The notes: generated by a model not told the origin, from the letters alone. Numbered from the stretch's first letter, positions 1 to 9,784 are shown. The stretch: DNA of 64,000 bases from Deferribacteraceae bacterium V6Fe1 (GCA_022813675.1 CP063375.1:1934001-1998000), one strand, 5' to 3'. Made by a program: numbers and translations.

Positions 1-121
1 GTTGAGCCTTTACCATCATAAAATGGCCGGGCTTTGCTTTGTTTACAAAATCCTCACTCTCTATTTCCATGAGATAATACTTATCATTTAACATCAAATT
101 ATTAACTACTTTCCCTTTCAT
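1..121 (-). CDS. pyrK: Dihydroorotate dehydrogenase electron-transfer subunit, N-terminal part (cut by window edge)
   Basis: Only the first 40 residues are in the window; the gene continues beyond base 1. The protein begins [20 protein letters not shown] and contains K-P-G-H-F-M-M-V, which fits the FAD-binding N-terminus of PyrK-type ferredoxin-reductase-like subunits (family usually PGQFV/M). PyrK passes electrons from dihydroorotate dehydrogenase (PyrD) to NAD through FAD and an Fe-S cluster. The ATG overlaps the carB stop codon as ATGA (118-121), so translation is probably coupled. The carB neighbour supports a pyrimidine role. A different ferredoxin-NADP reductase-type protein is possible from so short a fragment. 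Confidence 0.7.
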   Translation of the reverse strand, partial: MKGKVVNNLMLNDKYYLMEIESEDFVNKAKPGHFMMVKAQ

Positions 122-3100
122 ATGGTACTGCTCTGTTTATAATATTCTTGTATTGGCTTCACAGTAATTCCTGATTCGATATACTGTTTAATACCGTTAG
201 CTGAAGCTTCTGCCGCTTCTATTGTAGTCACAAACGGAATATTGTAGTTTAGCATAGCTCTTCTCATCGAATCGGCATCAAGCCTTGACTTTTTGCCTTC
301 CGGCACATTTATTATAAAAGCAACTTCTCTATTTTTAATCATATCCACAATATTTGGACGCCCTTCTTGAACCTTTAATATACATTTACTCTCTATCTTA
401 TTTTCATTTAAGAATTTATGTGTACCCTTTGTGGCTATTATTTCAAATCCTATTTCATGAAGCTTTTTTGCAATTGGAACAATCTGCTCCTTGGCACTAT
501 CTTTCACACTTATAAAAACTTTTCCTTTGGTTGGCAGTTTATTTCCTGCTCCCATTTGAGCCTTGAAATAAGCTCTGCCAAATGTGGTATCAATCCCCAT
601 AACCTCTCCGGTTGATTTCATTTCAGGGCCTAATATCACATCAGTGTTAGGAAATTTTACAAATGGGAATACAGATTCTTTTACTGTATAATAAGTTAGA
701 GGCTTAGTATTTGTAAAGCCCATATCCTTAAGCTTATATCCAACCATTACTTTTGATGCCAATTTTGCCAAAGGTACACCTATACTTTTACTGACATACG
801 GAATGGTTCTTGATGCTCTTGGGTTAACTTCCAGTAGATAAACGTCTTCATTTTTAATTGCATATTGAATATTCATCAACCCAACTACATTTAGTTCCTT
901 TGCTATGGCAACGGTTTGTTCTTTCAATATGTTAATAATTTTTTCAGGAATTGATCTTGTAGGGATCGAACAGGCAGAATCACCGGAATGAATCCCGGCT
1001 TCTTCAATATGCTGCATTATTCCTGCAACTACAACAGTCTCACCGTCACTTATTGCATCCACATCCACTTCCATTGCGTGTTCCAAAAACTTATCAATGA
1101 GCACAGGATGCTCTTCGCTAGCTTCAACTGCATACTTCATATATTTTCTCAACGAATCTTCATCATAAACTATTTCCATTGCCCTTCCGCCTAATACATA
1201 TGACGGTCTAACAACTACTGGGTAACCAATTCTTTTAGCTATATCAAAAGCCTGGTCAGCATTTTTGGCAATACCGTTTGGCGGCTGTTTTAAATTAAGT
1301 TTTTCAATCAAGATTTTAAATCTTTCTCTATCTTCCGCAATATCAATACTATCCGGCGATGTACCTAAGATTTTTACCCCTTCCTTTTCAAGTGGAACTG
1401 CTAATTTCAAAGGTGTTTGCCCACCAAATTGAACTATAACGCCAATAGGTTTTTCTTTTTTAATAATATTAAGCACATGTTCTCTGGTTAGGGGTTCAAA
1501 GTATAGTCTGTCAGATGTATCATAATCCGTACTTACAGTTTCAGGGTTACAGTTAACCATAATCGTCTCATATCCGATTTCAGACAGTGCAAAACAAGCA
1601 TGAACACAGCAGTAGTCAAACTCTATCCCCTGCCCTATCCTGTTTGGACCACCACCGAGAATAACCACTTTTTTCTTATTTGTGACGTCTGCTTCACACT
1701 CATCTTCGTATGTAGAGTATAAATAAGGTGTATAGGATTCAAATTCAGCTGCACAAGTGTCAACCCTTTTATATACAGGGTTCACATTCATCTCTTTGCG
1801 TTTTTTTTCAATGTCTTTTTCGGTACATTTTAATAGTTTGGATAACCTTTTATCGGAAAACCCCATCTCCTTTGCCAATCTTAATGTATCCGCATCTATC
1901 TTATCTATACCAAGTCTTTTAATTACATCTTCATAACCAATTATCTCATAAATTTTATTTAAAAACCACTTATCAATTTTCGTATAATAATGCACTTCAT
2001 CAATACTAAAGCCTGCTCTAAATGCTTCACCGATATACCACATCCTTTTGTCAGTAGGCCTTTTTAGGTAATGAATTATCTCTTCTTTGACTTCAGGTTT
2101 ATTCAAGTCATCTCTGACAAATATCTCATCAAATCCTGACTTACCAATTTCAAGAGACACAAGCGATTTTTGGAGAGCTTCCTTAAATGTCCTACCTATT
2201 GACATCACCTCGCCAACTGATTTCATTTGAGTAGTCAAAGTATCATCTGTACCCGGAAATTTTTCAAAAGTAAAACGTGGAAATTTAACTACACAATAGT
2301 CAATCGTTGGCTCAAATGATGCCGGTGTTTTTTTGGTAATATCATTAGGGATTTCATCTAATGTATATCCAACAGCAAGTTTTGCCGCAATTTTAGCTAT
2401 AGGGAAACCTGTTGCTTTTGATGCAAGAGCCGAACTTCTGGAAACTCGGGGATTCATTTCAATAATAACTTGCCTTCCGTTTTCAGGATTAACAGCAAAT
2501 TGCACATTTGAACCACCCGTATCAACACCTATCTCACGCATTACTTTTATAGCTGAGTTCCTAAGTGCTTGATACTCTTTATCAGTCAGAGTTTGCGCCG
2601 GAGCTACCGTAATACTATCCCCTGTATGGACCCCCATTGGGTCAAAGTTTTCTATAGAACATATAATTACAACATTGTCTTTTAAGTCCCGCATAACTTC
2701 CAATTCATACTCTTTCCAACCGATAATGGATTCTTCCACAAGAATTTCACCCACAGGAGAAGCTTCCAATCCCCACTTAAGATATTCGACATATTCTTCC
2801 ATATTATATGCCACATTCCCGCCTGTCCCACCGAGTGTAAAGGAAGGTCTGATAATTACAGGAAATCCTATGGAATCAATCGCCGCCATCCCTTCTTCAA
2901 AACTACGTATGTACGCACTTTTGGGCATATCAAGGCCGATTTTTGACATTGCCTGTTTAAATAATTCTCTATCTTCAGCTTTTTTTATAGAATCCGCATT
3001 AGCGCCTATAAGCTCAACATTATATTTTTCAAGAATACCCCTTTTATGCAAGTCAAGGGCTGCATTAAGTGCGGTCTGACCGCCTACAGTAGGCAATATT

Positions 3101-3354
3101 GCGTCAGGTCTTTCATTTTTTATTATCGCTTCCAATACTTCCCAATGAATCGGTTCGATATATGTTGCATCGGCAAACTCAGGGTCTGTCATGATGGTAG
3201 CGGGATTTGAATTAACAAGTACTACCTCATATCCTTCTTCTTTTAACGCTTTCACAGCCTGAGTTCCGGAATAATCAAATTCACATGCTTGTCCGATAAC
3301 TATCGGGCCTGAACCTATTACTAAAATCTTCTTAATGTCTTCTCTTTTAGGCAC
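118..3354 (-). CDS. carB: Carbamoyl-phosphate synthase large subunit
   Basis: Makes carbamoyl phosphate from bicarbonate, ammonia (from CarA glutaminase) and two ATP, for pyrimidines and arginine. I choose the GTG at 3354 because GGAGG lies 6 bases upstream and the protein then starts [20 protein letters not shown], the usual CarB start; this gives 1078 residues, the family length. Two homologous halves are visible: the first ATP-grasp domain (about 1-400, with GGTGGN) and the second (about 550-935, starting near [14 protein letters not shown], with NPRASRT). A C-terminal MGS-like allosteric domain follows. A longer open frame to 3414 exists but adds a non-conserved leader. A TTGACA lies at 3422-3427 but I see no convincing -10 box. 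Confidence 0.97.
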   Translation of the reverse strand: MPKREDIKKILVIGSGPIVIGQACEFDYSGTQAVKALKEEGYEVVLVNSNPATIMTDPEFADATYIEPIHWEVLEAIIKNERPDAILPTVGGQTALNAALDLHKRGILEKYNVELIGANADSIKKAEDRELFKQAMSKIGLDMPKSAYIRSFEEGMAAIDSIGFPVIIRPSFTLGGTGGNVAYNMEEYVEYLKWGLEASPVGEILVEESIIGWKEYELEVMRDLKDNVVIICSIENFDPMGVHTGDSITVAPAQTLTDKEYQALRNSAIKVMREIGVDTGGSNVQFAVNPENGRQVIIEMNPRVSRSSALASKATGFPIAKIAAKLAVGYTLDEIPNDITKKTPASFEPTIDYCVVKFPRFTFEKFPGTDDTLTTQMKSVGEVMSIGRTFKEALQKSLVSLEIGKSGFDEIFVRDDLNKPEVKEEIIHYLKRPTDKRMWYIGEAFRAGFSIDEVHYYTKIDKWFLNKIYEIIGYEDVIKRLGIDKIDADTLRLAKEMGFSDKRLSKLLKCTEKDIEKKRKEMNVNPVYKRVDTCAAEFESYTPYLYSTYEDECEADVTNKKKVVILGGGPNRIGQGIEFDYCCVHACFALSEIGYETIMVNCNPETVSTDYDTSDRLYFEPLTREHVLNIIKKEKPIGVIVQFGGQTPLKLAVPLEKEGVKILGTSPDSIDIAEDRERFKILIEKLNLKQPPNGIAKNADQAFDIAKRIGYPVVVRPSYVLGGRAMEIVYDEDSLRKYMKYAVEASEEHPVLIDKFLEHAMEVDVDAISDGETVVVAGIMQHIEEAGIHSGDSACSIPTRSIPEKIINILKEQTVAIAKELNVVGLMNIQYAIKNEDVYLLEVNPRASRTIPYVSKSIGVPLAKLASKVMVGYKLKDMGFTNTKPLTYYTVKESVFPFVKFPNTDVILGPEMKSTGEVMGIDTTFGRAYFKAQMGAGNKLPTKGKVFISVKDSAKEQIVPIAKKLHEIGFEIIATKGTHKFLNENKIESKCILKVQEGRPNIVDMIKNREVAFIINVPEGKKSRLDADSMRRAMLNYNIPFVTTIEAAEASANGIKQYIESGITVKPIQEYYKQSSTI

Positions 3355-3458
3355 AATATCCTCCAAACAAAAAGCAAATTGTAAGCTTTTAACAAATGTT
3401 AATTGAAATAACAAGCGAAAATGTCAACATATACTTCATAATTGTATGGCAACTACAT

Positions 3459-3489
3459 AAAAAAAGAAGCAGATTTCTCTGCTTCTTTT
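3459..3489 (-). terminator. Intrinsic terminator after the SWIM-domain gene
   Basis: A 12-bp perfect stem (AAAAGAAGCAGA with its complement, 4-base loop) ends in a run of T on the minus strand. It starts just past the stop codon at 3492 and separates this gene from carB. Confidence 0.85.
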
Positions 3490-3491
3490 AA

Positions 3492-4037
3492 CTATTTTGA
3501 ATTTACCCCTTTTTCTATCAGATATAAACACGCTAACTTCAATGGAGCTGTTAGCGTATGAAATTTCCCGCTCGAATCATCCTTAACAATTGCAGATATC
3601 TGCTGGACTGAGATACCTGTAATCTCAGAAAGTTGTGCAACACCAAGACAACATTTTTTTAAGTCTTCCAAAAGAGTTTTAAGCTGTGTAGTTCTTAAAT
3701 AAAATTGAAGTTCTTCTGGGCTGTTTATATTTTCTCTTTTAATTTTTTTATTACTTTCAAAAACCCAAGGTGTATAAATATAAGTCAAACCCAACGCTGC
3801 AGCATGCTTACAAAACATCTCCTTTGATGTTTCGCATTGACATTCATAAGACAAGGGGTCAGTGTCTATTTTTAATTTGACGTCATAGACGCCATGGTTA
3901 CCTCTGATTTTCCCTTTCAAAACATTATCTTCAATCTTGCAATCAAAAAATTTTCCCACGTAATTCTCAGCCCTTTGGATGGTTATGCCTGTTGAAATAT
4001 TTCTGAGCTGTTCTTCGGTGAGTTTTAGTAACTGCAT
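3492..4037 (-). CDS. SWIM zinc-finger protein, function unknown
   Basis: A 181-residue protein with one recognisable feature, a SWIM-type zinc-binding motif: C66-x-C68, seven residues, then C76-x-H78, preceded by a beta-rich stretch (about 30-60). SWIM domains bind DNA or protein partners in helicases, MuDR transposases and bacterial proteins of unknown role. The C-terminal half (about 95-181) is helical, with a region near 135-160 that could form a helix-turn-helix; that is only a sequence impression. The ATG at 4037 is preceded by AAGGAGGAG. The gene has its own promoter (4064-4092) and its own terminator, so it is probably monocistronic. Confidence 0.7.
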   Translation of the reverse strand: MQLLKLTEEQLRNISTGITIQRAENYVGKFFDCKIEDNVLKGKIRGNHGVYDVKLKIDTDPLSYECQCETSKEMFCKHAAALGLTYIYTPWVFESNKKIKRENINSPEELQFYLRTTQLKTLLEDLKKCCLGVAQLSEITGISVQQISAIVKDDSSGKFHTLTAPLKLACLYLIEKGVNSK

Positions 4038-4063
4038 CGGCTCCTCCTTAGTTTAGTTAACAA

Positions 4064-4092
4064 ATTATAATACATCAAAAAAGATATATCAA
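4064..4092 (-). promoter_or_regulatory. Sigma-70-type promoter of the SWIM-domain gene
   Basis: Minus strand TTGATA (4087-4092), 17-base spacer, TATAAT (4064-4069), 27 bases upstream of the ATG at 4037. It lies just beyond the recG stop codon. Confidence 0.75.
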
Positions 4093-4097
4093 TTAAT

Positions 4098-6392
4098 TTA
4101 TCCGATTTGTATTAAATCTATCTCTTTTTTCCATTTTTCTGTGAGCACTTGTCTTAAAATATTATTTTCAGGTTTTTCAAGGTAAGGGTCATTTTGAATG
4201 ATTTCCAAGGCTTCTTTTCTCGCTTCTATCAGTATCTTAGCATCCCTTATAATATTTGAAAATTTAAAGGAAGGTAATCCAGACTGTCTGACCCCGTAAA
4301 AATCCCCTGGGCCTCGCATCTCAAGGTCAATTTCAGCAAGCCTAAAACCATCACTATATCTTTCCATCGCCCGGATACGCTTCAAACCTTCCTCACTAAC
4401 TTTTTCGCCATAAATAAGAAAACAATAAGACTGTTTGTCACTTCGCCCTATCCTCCCTCTTAGCTGATGAAGTTGTGCAATACCAAACCTTTCCGCATTC
4501 TCAATTACCATAATCGTTGCATCCGGCACGTCCACCCCGACCTCAATAACCGTAGTAGAAATAAGGACTTTGATTTCCTTATTCTTAAATTTCTCCATAA
4601 CTTCTTTTTTTTCCAAACTCTTCATTTTCCCGTGTAAAAGACCTACGTTTTTACTACCAAAGATCTTTGAAAAGTTTTCGTATCCCATGACGGCAGCCTT
4701 TAAATCCATCGCTTCACTTTCATCAATTAAAGGGTAAACCACATAAGCTTGATTACCTATATCCAGCTCTTTTTTGATCGCATCTACAGCAACCGCTATT
4801 CTCCGCTCACTTAACGCTTTTGTTATTATAGTTTTTCTACCTGGAGGAAGTTGGTCAATAATCGAAATATCCAGATCACCATAAAGGGTAAGAGCTAATG
4901 TCCTTGGAATCGGTGTGGCACTCATTAAAAGGATATCGGGGTTAAAACCCTTATCCGACAAAGCCTTTCTTTGAAGCACTCCAAATCTATGTTGCTCATC
5001 AATTATGGCAAGACCAAGCTTATTAAAAACAACATCTTCTTGAATAATAGCATGCGTCCCAAAAATAAAATCAATCTCATGATTTTTAATATGATTTTTA
5101 ATATTTTCCTTTTCTGACTTTTTAACTGCACTCGTCAGCAATGCACTTGTAAAATTGTTATTAATTAATTTATTAAAATTGTTAAAGTGCTGCTCCGCAA
5201 GAATTTCAGTAGGAGCGATAACTGCTACTTGGTAACCATTTAATATAGCAACAAGAGCCGCTATAAATGAAACAATAGTCTTCCCACTACCAACATCGCC
5301 CTGAATTAATCTGTTCATTTGACTTTGACTTTTCATATCATTAAAAATATCACGTAATACATTTCTCTGGGCATTTGTAAGCTTAAACGGGACAAACGGC
5401 TTTATTCTTTCCAAAAAACTTCTTTCAATATTAAATTCTATCCCTTTATTTTTTTGGTAATTGTGCTTTTTGACTGCAAAACCCAGTTGAAGATAAAAAA
5501 GCTCTTCAAAAATAAACCTTTTATGATAAATAGATTGAAACAAATTAAGTTCATTGACATTTTCCGGCTCAGCTGGAAAATGTATCCCTTTCAATGCCTG
5601 CTTTATCTCAGGAAAACCATACTTCTTTAAAATGTATTCTGGAAGACTTTCATACAAATATTCAAAATAACTCTCATATGTATTCTTAACTAAATTACAA
5701 AATATTTTATTTTTTATTTTAGTCCCTACAGGATATTTAACTCTTATTTTATCTATTTCAGTTGTATCAATAAATTCCGGATGAACAATACTTTCTAATC
5801 CTCTAAAATTTTTTACCTCGCCATAAAGAGACAGCTTATTACTACTTTGTAAAAAAGGAAGAGGATATTTTTTACTGTAATTAAACCATACTCCTGAAAA
5901 ATGTTCACCATTTTCACCTTGGAAGATGACTAAAAGGTAATTTTTACCAAATTTTGTTTTTACGTACTCGTGTGAAACATATTTTCCCGTAAGTATTTTT
6001 TTACCAAAATTATTAGAAGACACATATTCGTATTTATTCGGAAAAAATAAAAGCAAGTCGTTTACGGTCTTTATATTTATACTGTGCAGATTAGCCTTTA
6101 ACTTTTCACCTACCCCTTTTATCTTATCAACAGGAAAATTCAATACGGACAAGTCAGATTTATTATCTTGAGAAACAAGACTGATATATAAATCGGAAAT
6201 CAGTTCATCAAGTATTACTGTTTTGAAATTGTTGGATTTTAATATTTGCAATATCTTATCAGCAAGATGTTTATCAATATTATTTACTACCAAAAGAAGC
6301 GAATTTAGTGTATTTATAGTATCGCTATACAGTGGCGCGGGATTTTTCTTTAATAGCAGTATCCTTTTTTTCAGTTCACTAATATAGTCCAT
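4098..6392 (-). CDS. recG: ATP-dependent DNA helicase RecG
   Basis: Remodels stalled replication forks and branched recombination intermediates. The 764 residues hold a wedge/OB-fold region (about 90-260, beginning with a helix-hairpin-helix-like GVGEKLKANL). A superfamily-2 helicase core follows, with Walker A GDVGSGKT (about 365), DEQHRFG box (about 463) and SATPIPRT, and then the C-terminal helicase lobe ending in QLHQLRGRIGRS. There are roughly 80 extra N-terminal residues compared with E. coli RecG, as in Thermotoga-type RecG. Three bases separate its ATG from the cheW stop codon, so it is probably co-transcribed with cheW. Confidence 0.97.
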   Translation of the reverse strand: MDYISELKKRILLLKKNPAPLYSDTINTLNSLLLVVNNIDKHLADKILQILKSNNFKTVILDELISDLYISLVSQDNKSDLSVLNFPVDKIKGVGEKLKANLHSINIKTVNDLLLFFPNKYEYVSSNNFGKKILTGKYVSHEYVKTKFGKNYLLVIFQGENGEHFSGVWFNYSKKYPLPFLQSSNKLSLYGEVKNFRGLESIVHPEFIDTTEIDKIRVKYPVGTKIKNKIFCNLVKNTYESYFEYLYESLPEYILKKYGFPEIKQALKGIHFPAEPENVNELNLFQSIYHKRFIFEELFYLQLGFAVKKHNYQKNKGIEFNIERSFLERIKPFVPFKLTNAQRNVLRDIFNDMKSQSQMNRLIQGDVGSGKTIVSFIAALVAILNGYQVAVIAPTEILAEQHFNNFNKLINNNFTSALLTSAVKKSEKENIKNHIKNHEIDFIFGTHAIIQEDVVFNKLGLAIIDEQHRFGVLQRKALSDKGFNPDILLMSATPIPRTLALTLYGDLDISIIDQLPPGRKTIITKALSERRIAVAVDAIKKELDIGNQAYVVYPLIDESEAMDLKAAVMGYENFSKIFGSKNVGLLHGKMKSLEKKEVMEKFKNKEIKVLISTTVIEVGVDVPDATIMVIENAERFGIAQLHQLRGRIGRSDKQSYCFLIYGEKVSEEGLKRIRAMERYSDGFRLAEIDLEMRGPGDFYGVRQSGLPSFKFSNIIRDAKILIEARKEALEIIQNDPYLEKPENNILRQVLTEKWKKEIDLIQIG

Positions 6393-6395
6393 TTA

Positions 6396-6848
6396 TTAAA
6401 TAGAATTAAATTGCCTCTGCTCATACGGTGAAAATACTTTAGTAATATCCAAAAGTATAATCATGCCTTTTTCAGTCTTAGCCACACCATTTATATAGTT
6501 GGAATCAATATTTACTGCAAGAGCAGGCGCATCTTCGATTAAATTTTTCTCTATTCGTAAAACCTCTTCAACTTCATCTACAAGAAAACCAATTTTTTTA
6601 TTATTAATGTTTGTTATAATAATTCTGCTTGTCTGGGAATCGTTTACTATACCTAATTTCAACTTTTTCTTTAAATCGACAACAGGAATAACTCGACCTC
6701 TAATATTTACAATTCCTTCGATAAAATCCGGAGCTTTAGGAACAGGGGTAATTTCTGTCTTTCTTAAAATTTCTTCAATTACCATTATATCTATAGCATA
6801 TTTTTCAGAGCCTAACTTAAAACCAACAAATTGACTGATGTCTGCCAT
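6396..6848 (-). CDS. cheW: Chemotaxis coupling protein CheW
   Basis: A single CheW domain of 150 residues that couples chemoreceptors to the CheA kinase at the cytoplasmic face. Recognisable parts are the opening FVGFKLGSEKYAIDI, the NIRGRVIPVVDLKKKL segment and the closing MIILLDITKVF. No CheA or other che gene is in the window, but an MCP is present at 37365-39083. The ATG is preceded by GGAGGG, and a strong promoter lies at 6873-6901. A CheW-like domain acting in another signalling array cannot be excluded. Confidence 0.92.
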   Translation of the reverse strand: MADISQFVGFKLGSEKYAIDIMVIEEILRKTEITPVPKAPDFIEGIVNIRGRVIPVVDLKKKLKLGIVNDSQTSRIIITNINNKKIGFLVDEVEEVLRIEKNLIEDAPALAVNIDSNYINGVAKTEKGMIILLDITKVFSPYEQRQFNSI

Positions 6849-6872
6849 GTTCTAACCCTCCGATTTTTAAAA

Positions 6873-6901
6873 ATTATAAAATAGAAATTTAAATTTGTAA
6901 A
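6873..6901 (-). promoter_or_regulatory. Sigma-70-type promoter of cheW-recG
   Basis: Minus strand TTTACA (6896-6901), 17-base spacer, TATAAT (6873-6878), about 25 bases before the cheW ATG. Confidence 0.75.
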
Positions 6902-6941
6902 TGCATTATCAAAATAAAACGAAAAACGTTAGGTATACAAA

Positions 6942-6971
6942 GGGGGACAATTATCAGTGATAATTATCCCC
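6942..6971 (-). terminator. Hairpin after panD, possible terminator
   Basis: Long inverted repeat GGGGACAATTATCA / TGATAATTATCCCC with one mismatch, downstream of the panD stop. The T-tract on the minus strand is short and broken (CCCCCTTTGTAT), so termination may be partial or need another factor. Confidence 0.5.
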
Positions 6972-6989
6972 TTATATAAAAAAACTTTA

Positions 6990-7358
6990 TTATGCTAATA
7001 TTCTGTCTTTATTTATAGGTCTATTTTTTTCATCAACCTGAATAACTATAGGTTTGTAATTTTCCAGCTCTTCTTCATCATAAAGTCCATAAGAAACAAT
7101 AATTACCATATCCCCAGGCTGTACCATTCTGGCAGCAGCACCATTCAAACAAATTTCACCGCCGCCTCTTTTACCGTCAATAGTGTAAGTTGAAAATCTT
7201 GCACCATTTGTTATGTTATAAATATCCACTTTTTCGTAAGTCTTAATATTTGCTAAGTCCATCAAATCCTTATCAATTGTAATACTCCCCTCATAATGAA
7301 GGTCTGCATCTGTAACTGTAGCTCTGTGAATCTTTGATTTAAACATCTCTCTTTTCAT
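6990..7358 (-). CDS. panD: Aspartate 1-decarboxylase (pyruvoyl enzyme)
   Basis: Makes beta-alanine from aspartate for pantothenate and coenzyme A. The 122-residue proenzyme has the self-cleavage site at the expected place: Y22-E23-G24-S25, where S25 becomes the pyruvoyl group after cleavage. Active-site features K9 and Y58/T57 in the [10 protein letters not shown] region are present as in the family. It lies 9 bases after panC in a panB-panC-panD operon that covers the whole pantothenate branch apart from ketopantoate reductase (panE/ilvC), which is not in the window. Confidence 0.97.
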   Translation of the reverse strand: MKREMFKSKIHRATVTDADLHYEGSITIDKDLMDLANIKTYEKVDIYNITNGARFSTYTIDGKRGGGEICLNGAAARMVQPGDMVIIVSYGLYDEEELENYKPIVIQVDEKNRPINKDRILA

Positions 7359-7367
7359 AGATCACTC

Positions 7368-8216
7368 CTAATTTATTTTAAACACATTATTATCTATAAG
7401 TCTTGCCTTTCCTACAAAAACTGCCAATGCCATCAAAAAATTACCATTTATCTCTTTTATATCTTCAAGTGTTTCAGGGTCAACAATTTCAATATAGTCA
7501 ATCTTAGTAAAAGGAAATCCTTCAATATAATTAGCTACCTCTCCCTTTATTTTATTTGAATCTTTGACACCCTTTGAAAGTAACTCTTCTACAAGTGCAA
7601 ATGATTTATTTAGAGAAAGTGCGGACATCCTCTGCTCTTCAGTCAAATAAACATTTCTGGAACTCATGGCAAGCCCGTCCTCTTCTCTTACAATCGGACA
7701 GCCAACAATATTTGTGTCTATATTTAAATCATCAACAACCCTTTTAATAACAAGGAGTTGCTGATAATCCTTTAACCCAAAATATGCATTATCAGGTGCT
7801 ACAATATTTAACAACTTTGTCACTACAGTGGCAACACCGTCAAAATGACCCGGACGACTTTTGCCGCAAAGTTTATCTGTAAGAATACTTAAAGAGACTT
7901 TTGTAAAAAATCCATTGGGATACATTTCTTGAACGCTTGGATAAAAAATGATATCACAGTCCTCTTTTTCTAAAAGAGATTTATCCCTCTCAAAATCACG
8001 TGGATATTTATCCAAATCCTCATTAGGCCCAAATTGGGTAGGGTTTACAAATATACTGCAAACAACGATATTATTTTCAGACTTTGCCTTCTTAATTAGG
8101 CTCAAATGCCCTTCGTGCAGATAACCCATTGTGGGGACAAAACCGATTTTCTTCCCCTCTGATTTAGCTTTTTTTATTGTCTTCCTTAAATCTTCAATTT
8201 TATTTATTACAATCAT
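7368..8216 (-). CDS. panC: Pantothenate synthetase
   Basis: Condenses pantoate and beta-alanine with ATP through a pantoyl-adenylate intermediate, in the cytoplasm. The 282 residues include the nucleotidyltransferase motif PTMGYLHEGH (H34 and H37 of the HIGH-like box), the FGLKDYQQL segment, and the KMSKS-equivalent MSSRN in the usual place. Length and motif order match the family. It sits 4 bases after the panB stop and 9 bases before panD. Confidence 0.97.
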   Translation of the reverse strand: MIVINKIEDLRKTIKKAKSEGKKIGFVPTMGYLHEGHLSLIKKAKSENNIVVCSIFVNPTQFGPNEDLDKYPRDFERDKSLLEKEDCDIIFYPSVQEMYPNGFFTKVSLSILTDKLCGKSRPGHFDGVATVVTKLLNIVAPDNAYFGLKDYQQLLVIKRVVDDLNIDTNIVGCPIVREEDGLAMSSRNVYLTEEQRMSALSLNKSFALVEELLSKGVKDSNKIKGEVANYIEGFPFTKIDYIEIVDPETLEDIKEINGNFLMALAVFVGKARLIDNNVFKIN

Positions 8217-8220
8217 ATTG

Positions 8221-9033
8221 TTACCTCAAAAATGAGTGCTTTTCTTCAGGAAAAATCGAACCCTTTACTTCAGACATATAGTTCTTTGTAGCCTCTCTTA
8301 TAACATTACCAACACTTGCATACTGTTTTACAAATTTCGGTGTGAAATCATCGAAAATTCCAAATATATCCTGAAAGACCAAAATCTGACCGTCACAATT
8401 GACACCGGCTCCGATACCGATTGTCGGAATCTTTATGTTTTCAGTTATTTTTTTACTCACATCCGCAATAACACCTTCAAGGACAATAGAAAAAGCTCCT
8501 GCCTCTTCAATGGCAATTGCGTCTTCCAAAAGTTTTTCATCATTATCCCTGCCTTGAATCTTATACCCACCTTGAGCTAAAACCTGCTGAGGCATAAGCC
8601 CAATATGTCCCATTACATTTATTCCCATACTAACGAGCTTTTTCACTAACGGAGCAATCTCTTTCCCACCTTCAAGCTTTATAGCTTCCGCTCCACTTTC
8701 TTTAATTACCCTTACGGCATTGTTTATTGCCTGCTCATCGGAAACCTGATAACTACCAAAAGGCATATCCGCCACAAGAAATGCCCTGCTAATGGCTCTT
8801 TTTACCGATTTAGTGTGATATATAATCTCATCAACCGTAACAGGGATGGTGCTTTCATATCCGTTCATTACCATACCAAGCGAATCGCCAACTAAAATCA
8901 AATCAATACCGCTTTCGTCGAGAAGTTTTGCAGAAGAATAGTCATATGCCGTAAGGCATGCTATCTTCTCATTATTCTTCATCCTCTTAATATGGTTAAC
9001 AGTTATTTTTTTTATTTCAACATGTTTACTCAA
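8221..9033 (-). CDS. panB: 3-methyl-2-oxobutanoate hydroxymethyltransferase
   Basis: Adds a hydroxymethyl group from 5,10-methylenetetrahydrofolate to ketoisovalerate, the committed step to pantoate. The 270-residue TIM barrel contains LTAYDYSSAKLLDESGID, VGDSLGMVMNGYESTIPV (metal-binding Asp) and GIGAGVNCDGQILVFQD, all diagnostic. The start is a TTG at 9031-9033, chosen because GGAGG lies 6 bases upstream and the next ATG is 17 codons in. The gene follows a structured leader with an intrinsic terminator, so expression is probably controlled by premature termination. Confidence 0.96.
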   Translation of the reverse strand: MSKHVEIKKITVNHIKRMKNNEKIACLTAYDYSSAKLLDESGIDLILVGDSLGMVMNGYESTIPVTVDEIIYHTKSVKRAISRAFLVADMPFGSYQVSDEQAINNAVRVIKESGAEAIKLEGGKEIAPLVKKLVSMGINVMGHIGLMPQQVLAQGGYKIQGRDNDEKLLEDAIAIEEAGAFSIVLEGVIADVSKKITENIKIPTIGIGAGVNCDGQILVFQDIFGIFDDFTPKFVKQYASVGNVIREATKNYMSEVKGSIFPEEKHSFLR

Positions 9034-9048
9034 ATTAAACCTCCATAC

Positions 9049-9079
9049 AAAAAAAGCCTTCCGGCATAACCGGAAGGCT
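9049..9079 (-). terminator. Attenuator-type terminator in the panB leader
   Basis: On the minus strand AGCCTTCCGG, a 5-base loop and CCGGAAGGCT are followed by seven T. It lies upstream of, and very near, the panB ribosome-binding site (GGAGG, 9040-9044), so it terminates before the gene rather than after one. GGCTG in the loop of the second leader hairpin (9117-9121) can pair with CAGCC (9076-9080) at the base of this stem, a possible antiterminator contact. Confidence 0.85.
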
Positions 9080-9109
9080 GTAATTTATCATATATAACAG
9101 TCTTCATGT

Positions 9110-9184
9110 CTCGGTCCAGCCGGATCCAAGCATACTTTAATTACTTTAAAAACTTAAAAGGTATGCACCGCTGTTGCATCCAAG
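9110..9184 (-). promoter_or_regulatory. Tandem hairpin leader of panBCD, resembling the pan RNA motif
   Basis: Two hairpins each start CTTGGAT on the minus strand. Copy 1 (9153-9184) pairs GGATGCA with TGCAT-A-CC around the loop ACAGCGG, leaving a bulged A. Copy 2 (9110-9130) pairs CTTGG-A-TCC with GGA-CCGAG around GGCT, again with a bulged A. GCATAC (9161-9166) in copy 1 could instead pair with GTATGC (9130-9135) before copy 2, so the folds are partly exclusive. As I recall it, the published pan motif upstream of pantothenate genes is a tandem hairpin with bulged adenosines. The assignment is by resemblance, position and gene context only. Confidence 0.6.
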
Positions 9185-9187
9185 GGG

Positions 9188-9216
9188 TTAATATATATAT
9201 TTACTCAATTTGTCAA
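9188..9216 (-). promoter_or_regulatory. Promoter of the panBCD leader
   Basis: Minus strand TTGACA (9211-9216) with TATTAA at 17 bases (9188-9193); a TATATT register at 15 bases is the alternative. Transcription would start a few bases before the first leader hairpin, giving a leader of about 150 bases. Confidence 0.75.
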
Positions 9217-9247
9217 TCTCTAAATGCAATTTTTTAAGTAAACTTAA

Positions 9248-9784
9248 TTAAAAGCTTGGTGGCGTACCAACCCAAAATGCTCTTAATTTTTCGTCAGTCT
9301 TGTTTTTAAGTTTATGGGGCAAATTTGAACTAAAATAAATTGATTCCCCCTCTTTTAACACATACTCATCATTTCCGATAACAACAGTTAAAACACCTTT
9401 TATAACGTAACCAAACTCTTCGCCAGTATGCCTGTAATAATCTGAACCGGTTTCAGAATGAGGGTCTATCTCAACTATCATTGGCTCTAACTTTCTATTG
9501 ACAAGTTTTGTTGCCAAAAAGGCCATTGAAAGACTTTTATTTTTCAAAATCTTATAGTCGCTCTCAGTAAATTTATGCACAATATTTCTCTCGTCTTCAA
9601 AGAGTTCACTTATAGTGGTACCAAGAGCGTAGCAAATCTTTTTTAGTGATGATATAGACGGGGAGTTCTTACCGTTCTCAATCTGACTAATAAAACTCTT
9701 TGTAAACCCAGTTTTTTGAGAAATATCCTCAAGGGTCATGCCTAACTTTTTTCTAATATCTTTTAATTTAGCTCCATAACTCAT
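9248..9784 (-). CDS. XRE-family regulator with C-terminal cupin domain
   Basis: A 178-residue transcription regulator. An N-terminal helix-turn-helix (about 5-60: LGMTLEDISQKTGFTKSFIS followed by QIENGKNSPS) is joined to a cupin (about 105-175, with HTGEEFGYVIKG and FSSNLPHKL supplying His/Glu ligands). Proteins of this form sense small metabolites and often control amino-acid, polyamine or sulfur metabolism; the ligand here is unknown. I choose the ATG at 9784 over one five codons earlier because AAGGAG sits 5 bases upstream of it. It is divergent from the kinase at 9831 with only 46 bases between, so it may control that operon. Confidence 0.88.
   Translation of the reverse strand: MSYGAKLKDIRKKLGMTLEDISQKTGFTKSFISQIENGKNSPSISSLKKICYALGTTISELFEDERNIVHKFTESDYKILKNKSLSMAFLATKLVNRKLEPMIVEIDPHSETGSDYYRHTGEEFGYVIKGVLTVVIGNDEYVLKEGESIYFSSNLPHKLKNKTDEKLRAFWVGTPPSF

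Noticed and set aside
3422-3427. TTGACA upstream of carB as a promoter
   Set aside because: No acceptable -10 box at 15-19 bases; not listed as a feature.
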